Assembly: GCF_900105735.1 (NCBI RefSeq)
Contig: NZ_LT629793.1
Location: forward strand, 3,720,001-3,784,000
DNA length: 64,000 nucleotides
Origin: Pseudomonas yamanorum
GTDB lineage: Bacteria > Pseudomonadota > Gammaproteobacteria > Pseudomonadales > Pseudomonadaceae
Reading direction: 5' to 3'
The notes under the pieces were generated by a model. The model saw only the letters and a list, made by a program, of their open reading frames with translations. It did no database searches and had not been told where the DNA came from. A program made the position numbers and the translations under genes. This document shows positions 33,638 through 41,998 of this stretch, piece after piece (positions within the stretch are counted from its first letter, which is position 1; the number at the start of each line of letters is the position of its first letter).

Positions 33638-34720
33638 ATGGGACAGCGCACGCCTCTGTATGACCTGCATCTCGCCCTTGGCGCGAAAATGGTCGATTTT
33701 GGCGGTTGGGATATGCCTTTGCACTACGGCTCGCAGGTTGAGGAGCACCATCAGGTGCGACGTGACTGCGGGGTGTTTGATGTATCCCATATGACCGTGA
33801 TCGATATCACAGGCCCCCAGGCCAAGGAATGGCTCCAGCATTTGCTGGCCAATGATGTTGACCGATTGCACGGCTGTGGCCGTGCGTTGTACAGCGCCAT
33901 GCTCAACGAGCAGGGCGGCGTGGTGGACGACATGATCGTGTACCGCACCGAGAGCGGTTACCGGCTGGTGGTCAACGCCGCCACCCGTGACCAGGACATG
34001 GCCTGGATGCAGGCTCGGCTCGGCAGCTTTCAGGCCCAGATCCACGAGCGGCCAGAATTGGCCATGCTCGCTATTCAGGGTCCCCATGCCCGGCAGAAGA
34101 TCGCCGAGCTGGTCACCCAATCACGCGCCACCTTGATTCACCAGCTCAAGCCCTTTGAAGGCCTGGCCGACGGCGATTGGTTTATTGCGCGCACCGGTTA
34201 CACCGGCGAAGACGGCCTGGAAATTGTCCTGCCGGCCAACCAGGCCCCGGCGTTTTTCAACGATCTGGTGGGCGCAGGTATTTCACCCATCGGCCTCGGC
34301 GCCCGCGACACGCTGCGCCTTGAGGCCGGCATGAACCTCTACGGTCAGGATATTCATCAGGACGTTTCGCCCCTGGCAGCCAACATGGCCTGGAGCATCG
34401 CCTGGGAACCGGCCGAGCGCAATTTCATCGGCCGCGCCGCCCTGGAGGCCGAAAAGGCTGCCGGTGTGAAGTCCAAGCTGGTCGGCCTGGTACTGGAGGA
34501 GCGTGGGGTTTTACGTGCTCATCAGGTGGTTCGCATCGCCAATGTTGGCGAAGGAGAGATCACCAGTGGTAGTTTCTCTCCTACGCTAAGCAAATCCATT
34601 GCCCTGGCGCGTGTGCCGTCGGCGACTGCTGACCGGGCCGAGGTGGAAATCCGCGGCAAGTGGTACCCGGTTCGGGTGGTCAAACCGACCTTCGTGCGTC
34701 ATGGCAAAACATTGATTTAA
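33638..34720 (+). CDS. gcvT: Glycine cleavage system T protein (aminomethyltransferase)
   Basis: This 360-residue protein transfers the aminomethyl carbon of glycine from lipoyl-GcvH to tetrahydrofolate and releases ammonia. It has the family start [20 protein letters not shown], the folate-site Asp in [32 protein letters not shown] and [20 protein letters not shown]. The ATG at 33638 follows AAGGAGAAACCC, an excellent ribosome binding site. gcvH follows 51 nt downstream, but no gcvP is adjacent. Confidence 0.95.
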   Translation: MGQRTPLYDLHLALGAKMVDFGGWDMPLHYGSQVEEHHQVRRDCGVFDVSHMTVIDITGPQAKEWLQHLLANDVDRLHGCGRALYSAMLNEQGGVVDDMIVYRTESGYRLVVNAATRDQDMAWMQARLGSFQAQIHERPELAMLAIQGPHARQKIAELVTQSRATLIHQLKPFEGLADGDWFIARTGYTGEDGLEIVLPANQAPAFFNDLVGAGISPIGLGARDTLRLEAGMNLYGQDIHQDVSPLAANMAWSIAWEPAERNFIGRAALEAEKAAGVKSKLVGLVLEERGVLRAHQVVRIANVGEGEITSGSFSPTLSKSIALARVPSATADRAEVEIRGKWYPVRVVKPTFVRHGKTLI

Positions 34721-34771
34721 CGTTTCCGGCGGGCCAATGGCCGCTGACATTTTTTCTTGAGGACACAGACT

Positions 34772-35155
34772 ATGAGCGATATCCCTGCCGACCTGCGTTT
34801 TGCCGAAAGTCACGAATGGGCCCGTCTGGAAGCTGACGGCACCGTGACCGTCGGGATCTCGGACCATGCCCAGGAAGCATTGGGGGATGTGGTGTTTGTC
34901 GAGTTGACTGAAGTCGGCAACGTCTTTGAAGCGACTCAGCAGGCGGGTGTGGTTGAGTCGGTAAAGGCCGCTTCGGATATCTACTCGCCAATTGCTGGCG
35001 AAGTGATCGCGGTGAACGACGCCTTGAGCGGCGAGCCAGAGCTGTTGAACTCCGACCCTTACGGCGCCTGGATCTTCAAGCTCAAGCCAAGCAACCCGGC
35101 TGAGCTGGACAAGCTGCTGGACGCTGCCGGTTACAAGGCAGCCATCGGCGAGTGA
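34772..35155 (+). CDS. gcvH: Glycine cleavage system H protein (lipoyl carrier)
   Basis: This 127-residue protein has the lipoylation site [12 protein letters not shown] with K65 as the probable lipoyl lysine, plus [20 protein letters not shown] at the start. It shuttles the aminomethyl group between the P, T and L proteins. The ATG at 34772 follows TTGAGGACAC. A bidirectional hairpin ends the transcript, and the next gene is on the opposite strand. Confidence 0.96.
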   Translation: MSDIPADLRFAESHEWARLEADGTVTVGISDHAQEALGDVVFVELTEVGNVFEATQQAGVVESVKAASDIYSPIAGEVIAVNDALSGEPELLNSDPYGAWIFKLKPSNPAELDKLLDAAGYKAAIGE

Positions 35156-35162
35156 TCCCGCT

Positions 35163-35187
35163 GCGGGAGCCGGCAACCGGCTCCCGC
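35163..35187. terminator. Bidirectional hairpin between gcvH and the aminotransferase gene
   Basis: GCGGGAGCCGG and CCGGCTCCCGC form a perfect 11-bp stem with loop CAA. It is placed between two convergent stop codons. The following T-run is short (GGTTTTAT). Confidence 0.75.
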
Positions 35188-35194
35188 AAAGGTT

Positions 35195-36337
35195 TTATCC
35201 GCGCTTCAATACCGCTTTGACCGCCGCCACAGAACGCTCTACATCTGCCTTCGTCATCGCCGTGAACATCGGCAACGACACAATCAAACGACCCACTTTT
35301 TCCGCTACCGGGAACATGCCTTCCTTGAATCCCTGCGCCTTGTACAAGCTCAGCAGGTGGATCGGCGGGTAGTGATAGCCAATGCCGACGCCATGGGCCT
35401 GCATCTGCTCCATGAACGTGGCACGTGCCGGCAAACCGTCCTGGCGTTCCGGCAGTACCAGTTGGAACAGGTGCCAGTTGCTGTTTTCGAAGTCTGCTGG
35501 CGGCAATTGCGCACCGTACTGCTCTTCGAAATCACTGCCGAAACATTCGAAATAGTGCCGCGCCAGTTCCTGGCGATGAGCGGTGATCTTCTCGATATGG
35601 GCAAATTGGCCCAAGCCGATGGCCGCTGCGATGTCGGTCATGTTGAACTTGCCACCGAGTACATCCACGTCCAGGCCGTCGAAGCCGGTACGGGTAACGC
35701 CTTGCAGGCGATATTTTTCCGCCAGGCGCGCTTCTTCAGCGTTGTTCAATACCAGGCAGCCGCCTTCGGATGACGTGATGTTCTTGTTCGCCTGGAAGCT
35801 GAACGACACGAAATCGCCGGTAGCACCAATGCGCTGACCATCCCAGCTGGAACCCAGGGCCTGGGCCGCATCTTCAACGATGCGCAGGTTGTACTTGTTG
35901 GCCAGCGCGTAGAGCAAAGGCATGTCCAGCGGCAGACCGGCCAGGTATACCGGGATGATTGCCTTGGTGCGCGGCGTGATCGCGGCTTCCACCTGGGCCA
36001 AGTCGATATTGCGGGTTACCGGGTCGATATCGGCGAACACCGGCGTGGCGCCGACTTCCAGAATCACGTTGGCTGTGGCTACCCACGAAATCGGGGTGGT
36101 GATGACTTCGTCCCCAGGGCCGATACCGGCGATGCGCAAGGCGATCTCCATGGTGCAGGTGCCGGAGTTGAAGGTGCGTACCGGGCGGCCGCCAAAGTAT
36201 TCCGACAGCTGCGCTTCGAACGCCTGCACTTTGGGCCCGCTGGTGATCCAGCCGGAGCGCAGTACGTCGCCCACCGCCGAGATGGTGGCTTCATCAATGG
36301 TGGGCTTGGAGAACGGCAGAAAGGGCAGTTGGCTCAT
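35195..36337 (-). CDS. DegT/DnrJ/EryC1/StrS family PLP aminotransferase
   Basis: This 380-residue fold-type I aminotransferase has the PLP-ring Asp in VEDAAQALG (D156), the Schiff-base lysine in SFSFQANKNITSSEGGCLVL (K185) and ISWVATANVILEVGATPVFA upstream. Family members aminate nucleotide-linked keto sugars for surface polysaccharides or antibiotics. No sugar-nucleotide genes are next to it, so the substrate is open. It is a single gene between two terminators. Confidence 0.88.
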   Translation of the reverse strand: MSQLPFLPFSKPTIDEATISAVGDVLRSGWITSGPKVQAFEAQLSEYFGGRPVRTFNSGTCTMEIALRIAGIGPGDEVITTPISWVATANVILEVGATPVFADIDPVTRNIDLAQVEAAITPRTKAIIPVYLAGLPLDMPLLYALANKYNLRIVEDAAQALGSSWDGQRIGATGDFVSFSFQANKNITSSEGGCLVLNNAEEARLAEKYRLQGVTRTGFDGLDVDVLGGKFNMTDIAAAIGLGQFAHIEKITAHRQELARHYFECFGSDFEEQYGAQLPPADFENSNWHLFQLVLPERQDGLPARATFMEQMQAHGVGIGYHYPPIHLLSLYKAQGFKEGMFPVAEKVGRLIVSLPMFTAMTKADVERSVAAVKAVLKRG

Positions 36338-36458
36338 GACGTTGAAGGCATCCGTTTCAGAAGGCGATGAGAAAAAAGCATATCAATGCCGGGCATGGTT
36401 GCACGGCTCGACTGAATATAGCCTGTCATCTGTGAATGAATCGTCCCCCCCTTAAACA

Positions 36459-36485
36459 AAAATGCCGCCTTGGGAGCGGCATTTT
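36459..36485 (-). terminator. Terminator of the outer-membrane protein gene at 36497
   Basis: AAAATGCCGC and GCGGCATTTT form a 10-bp stem with a 7-nt loop. On the minus strand a T-rich run follows, 12 nt past the stop codon of the gene. Confidence 0.85.
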
Positions 36486-36496
36486 CAGCATCGGTG

Positions 36497-37168
36497 TCAG
36501 AAGGCGACGCGTGCCTCAAGAAACACATTCTGTTCCTTGAGCTTGCCTTTGAGCTGTTCGTCCAGGGCATTTATCCGGTTGGCGAAGGTGTTGTAGCCGG
36601 TTTCGATCCGGCCCATGTCCACGTAACGCCATCCGGTGCCCAGGGTCAGGGTTTCGCTGACCTTGGCATCCAGCCCCAGGCCCACGCTGTAGGCGAAGTT
36701 GTGTTGGCGATGGCTGGCGAAGCGACGGGTTTCGTTGGTCTGATAACCCTTGGCGTCAATTTGGGCCAGGCCCACCCCCGCCATACCGTAGAACGACAGC
36801 CATTCATTGATCGGGATATTTTTATAACCGTTTAGCATCAAGCGCTGGCTGTCGGTCTGCAGGCTGTTGACGTTGACATTGAACGGTGCCCAATGGGATT
36901 TGAAGTTCGAGTGGCTGGGCGTGGTGTATTCACCTTCAAGGCGCCAGCCATCAGCCAAGGCATAACCGACGGCAAATGAACCGGTGAATGTCTTGCTGCT
37001 GTCAGGCGCCTCTACCCGGTGGGTTACCCGCGGGCTGGTCAACAGGGAACTTGAGAGATTCTGGCGGGCGCTGTTGAGCTTTGCCGACCCGTACCAGCCT
37101 TCTGCCTGGGCATACGGGGCGGCAATGGCGGCGAGTATCAGGGCGTAAGAGAGTTTTTGCATGGTCAT
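36497..37168 (-). CDS. Outer-membrane beta-barrel protein (OmpA/Opa-like porin family)
   Basis: This 223-residue protein has a signal peptide (MTMQKLSYALILAAIAAPYA, cleavage near AQA-EG) and ends with FLEARVAF, a terminal-Phe barrel signal. FAVGYALADGWRLEGEYTTP, FYGMAGVGLAQIDAKGY and LGLDAKVSETLTLGTGWRYV are alternating barrel strands as in Opa/Surface antigen-2 proteins, probably eight-stranded. The ATG at 37168 has GAG 7 nt upstream; the ATG two codons later is equally possible. Function is unknown. Confidence 0.78.
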   Translation of the reverse strand: MTMQKLSYALILAAIAAPYAQAEGWYGSAKLNSARQNLSSSLLTSPRVTHRVEAPDSSKTFTGSFAVGYALADGWRLEGEYTTPSHSNFKSHWAPFNVNVNSLQTDSQRLMLNGYKNIPINEWLSFYGMAGVGLAQIDAKGYQTNETRRFASHRQHNFAYSVGLGLDAKVSETLTLGTGWRYVDMGRIETGYNTFANRINALDEQLKGKLKEQNVFLEARVAF

Positions 37169-37283
37169 CGATTCACTCGGTCTAAAGGGAATCGATAGCT
37201 TGTTGCCGGGCGCGCAGGCAGCTCGACAGGACTTTTCCTGTTCGAATGTTGAATCGCCAATGTCGGGTGTAGGAAGTCTGGGC

Positions 37284-37317
37284 AAAAAAATGCCGCTCTC
37301 GAAGAGCGGCATTTTTT
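37284..37317 (-). terminator. Terminator of the DUF2388 gene
   Basis: The arms AAAAAATGCCGCTC and GAGCGGCATTTTTT are perfect 14-bp complements around TCGAA. It lies just downstream of the DUF2388 stop codon and can act in both directions. Confidence 0.88.
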
Positions 37318-37328
37318 ACGCGACGGTA

Positions 37329-37646
37329 TTACTCGGAAGCAATGGCGTTTTTCGCCAGGATCGCGTTGGCCAGGTCCATGTCCGTGGCCTTGAGGCCAGG
37401 GTTATCGGCGCGGACCTTCTGCATCGCAGCTTCCAGGTAAGGGCCACGGATGCTGCCGTCGCTGGCAACGAAGCTACCGGCGTCGTCTTGAGCGGCGACT
37501 ACCATTTTGTGGTCCTTGAAGGTCAGGTACGTCGAGCCGGTCGTGGCACCCGATGAGATGACATTACGCCAGAAGCTGTCGGCCATGGCTGAACCGACAG
37601 GAAGGGAAAGCACAGCGAGGGTTGCGACAGCATATTTTAGACGCAT
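37329..37646 (-). CDS. DUF2388 domain-containing secreted protein
   Basis: This 105-residue protein has a signal peptide (MRLKYAVATLAVLSLPVGSA, cleavage MA-DS) and the DUF2388 domain FWRNVISSGATTGSTYLTFK, DDAGSFVASDGSIRGPYLEA. The family is small and largely confined to pseudomonads; function unknown. The ATG at 37646 is chosen because it opens the signal peptide. It is separated from the NfeD gene by 69 nt and has its own strong terminator. Confidence 0.82.
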   Translation of the reverse strand: MRLKYAVATLAVLSLPVGSAMADSFWRNVISSGATTGSTYLTFKDHKMVVAAQDDAGSFVASDGSIRGPYLEAAMQKVRADNPGLKATDMDLANAILAKNAIASE

Positions 37647-37715
37647 GATGGGTGACTCCGACTGGGTTATCTGAACAGTTTGATTGTAGATAGCCCAGCC
37701 GAGTTCCATGGATGA

Positions 37716-38162
37716 CTAAACAGTTTCAACCTGCAAAATCACGCCTTCCTGACCAATGACACGTACGTGTGCCCCAACTGGCGCGTCAGGCCCGGAAGCC
37801 ATCCACACGCCGTCGCCAACCTTGATCTTGCCCCGGCCCTCGATAATGGCCTGATGCACCACAAAGGTGCGGCCGATCAGCTCAGAACCGCGCATGTTCA
37901 GCCCCGGCTGGTCGCTGACCTTGGCGCTGCTGCGCTGGCGTCGCCACCAGTACACCGCCGTCAGGATCGACAACACCGCGAACAACAGCAGTTGCCATTC
38001 AAGGCCCAGGTTCGGGATCAGGAACTTGATCACGCCTACAGCTGCTGCAGCAATGCCCATCCACAGCAGATAACCACCGGCACCGAACACTTCAAGGATC
38101 AACAGCACCGTGCCCAGTGCCAGCCAGTCCCAAAACGACAGGTGCTGCAGGAATTCCCACAT
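37716..38162 (-). CDS. NfeD family membrane protein
   Basis: This 148-residue protein has three to four hydrophobic segments (about 10-75; LLILEVFGAGGYLLWMGIAA, LLLFAVLSILTAVYWW) and a C-terminal OB-fold domain (about 90-148; LIGRTFVVHQAIIEGRGKIK, VGAHVRVIGQEGVILQV). NfeD proteins pair with SPFH/stomatin proteins in membrane microdomains. It starts 10 nt after the qmcA-like gene, so the two form an operon. The first ATG giving the conserved MWEFLQHLSFWDWLALGTVL start was chosen. Confidence 0.88.
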   Translation of the reverse strand: MWEFLQHLSFWDWLALGTVLLILEVFGAGGYLLWMGIAAAAVGVIKFLIPNLGLEWQLLLFAVLSILTAVYWWRRQRSSAKVSDQPGLNMRGSELIGRTFVVHQAIIEGRGKIKVGDGVWMASGPDAPVGAHVRVIGQEGVILQVETV

Positions 38163-38172
38163 GGTGCGTGCC

Positions 38173-39093
38173 TCAGGCTTTCTTGTTGTCGAAGGTTGCC
38201 TTGACGATCTCGCCGATGCCCCCGACCGCACCAATCACCTGGCTGGCTTCCAGCGGCATCAGGATCACCTTGCTGTTGTTGGCCGATGCCAGCTTGCCCA
38301 GTGCGTCGATGTATTTCTGGGCGACAAAGTAGTTGATGGCTTGCACGTTACCGGTGGCGATCGCTTCGGATACCACTTGAGTGGCGCGGGCTTCAGCTTC
38401 AGCCTGACGTTCGCGGGCTTCGGATTCCAGGAAGGCGGCCTGACGACCACCTTCAGCTTCCAGGATCTGCGCCTGCTTCTTGCCTTCGGCGGTCAGGATT
38501 GCGGAGGCTCGCAGGCCTTCGGCTTCCAGGATCTGTGCACGCTTGATCCGCTCGGCCTTCATCTGGCCGGACATGGCAGCCATCAGGTCGGCAGGCGGGC
38601 TGATGTCCTTGATCTCGATCCGGGTGATCTTGATGCCCCACGGTGCGGTAGCTTCATCGACGGTGCGCAGCAGTTTTTCGTTGATGCCGTCACGCTGGCT
38701 GAGCATCGCATCCAGCTCCATGGAGCCGAGCACGGTACGGATGTTGGTTTGCAGCAGGTTGCGGATGGCGTGTTCGAGGTTGTTCACCTCGTAGGCGGCC
38801 TGGGCGGTATTGACCACCTGGAAGAAGCACACGGCGTCGATCTGCACCGTGGCGTTGTCGGCGGTGATGACTTCCTGGGGTGGAATATCCAGCACGCTTT
38901 CCATCACGTTGATTTTGCGACCGATGCGGTCCATGACCGGAATAATGATGTTGAGGCCCGGCTTGAGGGTGTTGGTGTAGCGACCGAAGCGCTCGACCGT
39001 CCACTGGTAACCCTGGGGGACCACTTTGAAACCCATGAAGAGGATGGCGACGGCCAAGCCTACGAAAAGAAGCAGTACGGTTCCGATCTGCAT
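38173..39093 (-). CDS. qmcA: SPFH/stomatin-family membrane protein (QmcA-like)
   Basis: This 306-residue protein has one N-terminal membrane anchor ([17 protein letters not shown]), a PHB/SPFH domain (about 25-190; [40 protein letters not shown]) and a long Glu/Ala-rich coiled coil (about 190-270; [20 protein letters not shown]) with a hydrophobic end. Such proteins assemble into ring-like scaffolds at the inner membrane and are often associated with FtsH-type protease control. The NfeD partner follows directly. Confidence 0.92.
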   Translation of the reverse strand: MQIGTVLLLFVGLAVAILFMGFKVVPQGYQWTVERFGRYTNTLKPGLNIIIPVMDRIGRKINVMESVLDIPPQEVITADNATVQIDAVCFFQVVNTAQAAYEVNNLEHAIRNLLQTNIRTVLGSMELDAMLSQRDGINEKLLRTVDEATAPWGIKITRIEIKDISPPADLMAAMSGQMKAERIKRAQILEAEGLRASAILTAEGKKQAQILEAEGGRQAAFLESEARERQAEAEARATQVVSEAIATGNVQAINYFVAQKYIDALGKLASANNSKVILMPLEASQVIGAVGGIGEIVKATFDNKKA

Positions 39094-39152
39094 AACGATT
39101 CCCTATCTGGTGTTGGCGGTAACGCGAGGTTTAACCGATTGTAACGGTGTTG

Positions 39153-40856
39153 TCAGGGATAAGGACGGTTTACCGGCCCATCAATCAAAGGATTTGTTTC
39201 TGAATCCCCAGGCGTCACTCGCAGTACTTCTTCCAGGGTCGTCAGCCCTGCCATTACCTTGCGCGTACCGGCAGACCGCAAGCTGCACATTCCTTGGTCA
39301 AGGGCCGCGTGACGCAGGACCTGAAGGTCGGTGCCCGGGGTGACCAGCGCCTTGAGGCGGTCGTTCATCAGCATGATCTCGTAGATCCCGGCTCGCCCTC
39401 GGTAACCACTTTCCCTACAGTCCCCGCAACCCACTGCCTGATAGACCTGCCCGCTGGGTCGCTTGCAGTGCGGGCACAACAGCCGCACCAGGCGCTGGGC
39501 CATCACCCCCAGCAACGTCGCATTGATCAGGTAATGGGGAATACCCAGTTCCTGCAGGCGGCTGATGGCGCCGGGTGCGTCGTTGGTGTGGAGTGTCGAC
39601 AGCACCAGGTGCCCGGTCAGGGCGGCCTGGATCGCCATTTCTGCGGTCTCCAGGTCGCGAATCTCGCCGATCATGATGATGTCCGGATCCTGGCGCATCA
39701 GGGCGCGGATGCCGCTGGCGAAGGTCAGGTCGATGTTGTGCTGGACCTGCATCTGGTTGAAGGCCGGCTCGACCATCTCGATCGGGTCTTCGACGGTGCA
39801 CAGGTTGACCTCGCGGGTGGCCAGTTGCTTGAGCGTGGTGTACAGGGTACTGGTCTTGCCCGAGCCCGTGGGGCCCGTGACCAGAATGATGCCGTTGGCC
39901 TGGCCGGTCATGGACTGCCAGCGTTGCAGGTCGTCGTCGGAGAGCCCCAGTTGCTGGAAGTCCTTGTGTAGCACCTGTGGGTCAAAAATGCGCATCACCA
40001 GTTTTTCACCAAAGGCTGTGGGCAAGGTCGAAAGACGCAGTTCCACTTCGCCGCCCGCCGGGCTTTTGGTCTTCACCCGGCCGTCCTGGGGTTTGCGTTT
40101 TTCCGCCACGTTCATCCGGCCGAGACTTTTCAGGCGGCTGACCACCGCCATCATGACCTGGGATGGGAACTGATAGACGTCGTGCAGCAGCCCATCAATA
40201 CGGAAACGCACATGGCCCTGATCGCGTCCGGGTTCGATATGGATATCACTGGCCCGTTGGCCGAAGGCGTATTGCAGCAGCCAGTCGACGATGTTGACGA
40301 TGTGCGCGTCGTTGGCGTCGGGTTCCTGGTCGCTGGCGCCGAGGTTGAGCAGTTGCTCGATGTTGGGAGCGCCGGATGTTTTTTGATCAACCGCACCGCT
40401 GACCGATTTTGCCAGCCGGTAAAACTCCACGGTGCAGCGCTGGATATCCTGGGGGTTGGCCACCACCCGCCTGATGGAACGCTTCAACACTTGAGCCAGG
40501 CCCGCTTCCCAACTGCTCACGTAAGGCTGGGCACTGGCGACGGTAACGCTGTGGGCGTCGACCGCAACCGCCAGGATTTTGTGGCGCTGGGCAAAGGCGT
40601 ATGACATCAGCGGCACCACTGCGGCGACATCGATTTTCAACGGGTCGATACGCAGGTAAGGCTGCCCGCAGTGACGGGCCAGCCATTCGGTCAGGATTTC
40701 CAGCGGCGGCCCCGAGCCGGCAATGCATTCCAGGGGATGCAGCCCGCTGTTTGCCGGTACGGTCAGGTCGGCGGGCACCAGGCCCTGGTCGATCAAGGCA
40801 GGTAGCAGCTGGTGGATTTCCAGCCAGCGATCCTGGGTATTTGGCGCAACGGGCAT
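39153..40856 (-). CDS. GspE/PilB-type secretion ATPase, without neighbouring secretion genes
   Basis: This 567-residue protein has an N-terminal MshEN/GspE-N region (about 1-170) and a hexameric ATPase core: Walker A GPTGSGKTSTLYTTL (about 325), Asp box (QDPDIIMIGEIRDLETAEMA), Walker B-like and His boxes (TGHLVLSTLHTNDAPGAISR), and a four-cysteine zinc knuckle CPHC..CGDC near 460-480. These ATPases power type II secretion or type IV pilus assembly. No gsp or pil genes are beside it, so its partner system is elsewhere. The ATG at 40856 follows AGGAACG. Confidence 0.88.
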   Translation of the reverse strand: MPVAPNTQDRWLEIHQLLPALIDQGLVPADLTVPANSGLHPLECIAGSGPPLEILTEWLARHCGQPYLRIDPLKIDVAAVVPLMSYAFAQRHKILAVAVDAHSVTVASAQPYVSSWEAGLAQVLKRSIRRVVANPQDIQRCTVEFYRLAKSVSGAVDQKTSGAPNIEQLLNLGASDQEPDANDAHIVNIVDWLLQYAFGQRASDIHIEPGRDQGHVRFRIDGLLHDVYQFPSQVMMAVVSRLKSLGRMNVAEKRKPQDGRVKTKSPAGGEVELRLSTLPTAFGEKLVMRIFDPQVLHKDFQQLGLSDDDLQRWQSMTGQANGIILVTGPTGSGKTSTLYTTLKQLATREVNLCTVEDPIEMVEPAFNQMQVQHNIDLTFASGIRALMRQDPDIIMIGEIRDLETAEMAIQAALTGHLVLSTLHTNDAPGAISRLQELGIPHYLINATLLGVMAQRLVRLLCPHCKRPSGQVYQAVGCGDCRESGYRGRAGIYEIMLMNDRLKALVTPGTDLQVLRHAALDQGMCSLRSAGTRKVMAGLTTLEEVLRVTPGDSETNPLIDGPVNRPYP

Positions 40857-40940
40857 GGTGACGTTCCTGGGCAACGATTAGGCGTAGTCCTCAGGCTAGT
40901 CACCCTTTGCGCGTCGGCCTCCAGGGTTTATTACAGGCTT

Positions 40941-41279
40941 TTACTGACTGGCCGCCTGCACCGCCAGAGACCGCACAGCATCAGCCGGGTGCAGTTCCAG
41001 CGAGCACACATTGATCAGGTTACGAAGTTTTTCGCCGATCACCTGGGCCCGGTGCCAGCTCAGACCATCCATCACGATATCGATCGCCAGCAGGTCGTCT
41101 TCGCGCTGCACGTTCACCTGGCGAGGAACCAGGAACTGCAGGGCAAAATAGTTGAGCACCCGGCACAACACATCGGGTTCAGCCTCGGCGAGGATTTGAT
41201 AGTGCGCCTGGCAGTGAGCGTTGCTGACGGCCCAGGCATCGACACGTGGGGCGGGGTTGGCGGATTCGACGACGTGCAT
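40941..41279 (-). CDS. ACT-like protein divergent from an Lrp regulator
   Basis: This 112-residue cytosolic protein has no signal peptide. The central part CRVLNYFALQFLVPRQVNVQ, then DLLAIDIVMDGLSWHRAQVI and LRNLINVCSLELH, follows the beta-alpha-beta-beta-alpha-beta pattern of ACT domains and resembles the acetolactate synthase small subunit. No catalytic domain is attached. It could bind an amino acid as a free regulatory unit. A 16-bp palindrome lies between it and the Lrp gene, so both may be under Lrp control. Confidence 0.65.
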   Translation of the reverse strand: MHVVESANPAPRVDAWAVSNAHCQAHYQILAEAEPDVLCRVLNYFALQFLVPRQVNVQREDDLLAIDIVMDGLSWHRAQVIGEKLRNLINVCSLELHPADAVRSLAVQAASQ

Positions 41280-41364
41280 GATGATTCTCCGGATTCGACT
41301 GGAGAAATTTTTACATTCGGTGCGGGAGATTTCTTATCTAAAAAAGCCCGTATTGGCTTATAAG

Positions 41365-41380
41365 GGAATCATATGATTCC
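41365..41380. promoter_or_regulatory. Perfect 16-bp palindrome, candidate Lrp-type operator
   Basis: GGAATCATATGATTCC is its own reverse complement. It lies 26 nt before the Lrp-family start codon and 85 nt before the divergent ACT-like gene, in an AT-rich stretch. Lrp/AsnC regulators bind such dyads and often autoregulate. Confidence 0.6.
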
Positions 41381-41406
41381 AGAAAGTACGATTAACGGGT
41401 ATTTCT

Positions 41407-41877
41407 ATGCACAGTGAGTTGGACCTGTACGACCGGCGCATCCTGGCGCTGTTGCAGGAGGACGCTTCGCTTTCCAGCGCGCAGATTGCCGAACAGGTCG
41501 GCCTGTCGCAATCGCCCTGCTGGCGCAGGATTCAGCGGCTGAAAGAGGAGGGCGTGATTCGCGGCCAGGTTACCTTGCTGGATCGTAAGAAAATCGGCCT
41601 CAACACGCAGATTTTCGCCGAGGTGAAACTCAACGCCCACGGCCGTTCCAACTTCACTGAGTTCACCGAGGCGATTCGCGGTTTTCCGGAAGTGTTGGAA
41701 TGCTATGTGCTGATGGGGGCGGTGGACTTTTTACTGCGGATCGTCACGTCGGACATTGAAGCGTATGAGCGGTTTTTCTTCGAAAAACTCTCGATGGTGC
41801 CGGGGATTCAGGAGGTCAACTCGATAGTGGCCTTGTCGGAGATCAAGTCCACCACGAGTTTGCCGGTGTTGCGCTGA
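41407..41877 (+). CDS. Lrp/AsnC family transcriptional regulator
   Basis: This 156-residue protein has an N-terminal HTH (about 5-60; LDLYDRRILALLQEDASLSS, AQIAEQVGLSQSPCWRRIQR) and a RAM/AsnC ligand domain (about 65-150; LLDRKKIGLNTQIFAEVKLN, VLECYVLMGAVDFLLRIVTS). It responds to an amino acid and likely controls itself and the divergent ACT-like gene. It belongs to the local, feast/famine group rather than being assignable as global Lrp. Confidence 0.9.
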   Translation: MHSELDLYDRRILALLQEDASLSSAQIAEQVGLSQSPCWRRIQRLKEEGVIRGQVTLLDRKKIGLNTQIFAEVKLNAHGRSNFTEFTEAIRGFPEVLECYVLMGAVDFLLRIVTSDIEAYERFFFEKLSMVPGIQEVNSIVALSEIKSTTSLPVLR

Positions 41878-41899
41878 TAGTTGTCATGGCCTGATTTTA

Positions 41900-41994
41900 G
41901 TGGCGAGGGAGCGTGCTCCCGCTGGACCGGGCTGGCGCTCCAGTGCGCAGCGCTCCCAGGATTAGGGGCCGCTACGCAGCCCAGCGGGAGCAAG
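41900..41994. repeat. Degenerate REPIN, GTGGCGAGGGAGC type
   Basis: The left arm GTGGCGAGGGAGCGTGCTCC onward (41900-41925) is nearly complete. The right arm keeps only CCAGCGGGAGCAAG (41981-41994) and then runs into the end of the CYTH-CHAD gene. It is a decayed copy of the doublets at 10596 and 54849. Confidence 0.7.
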
Positions 41995-41998
41995 GGTT

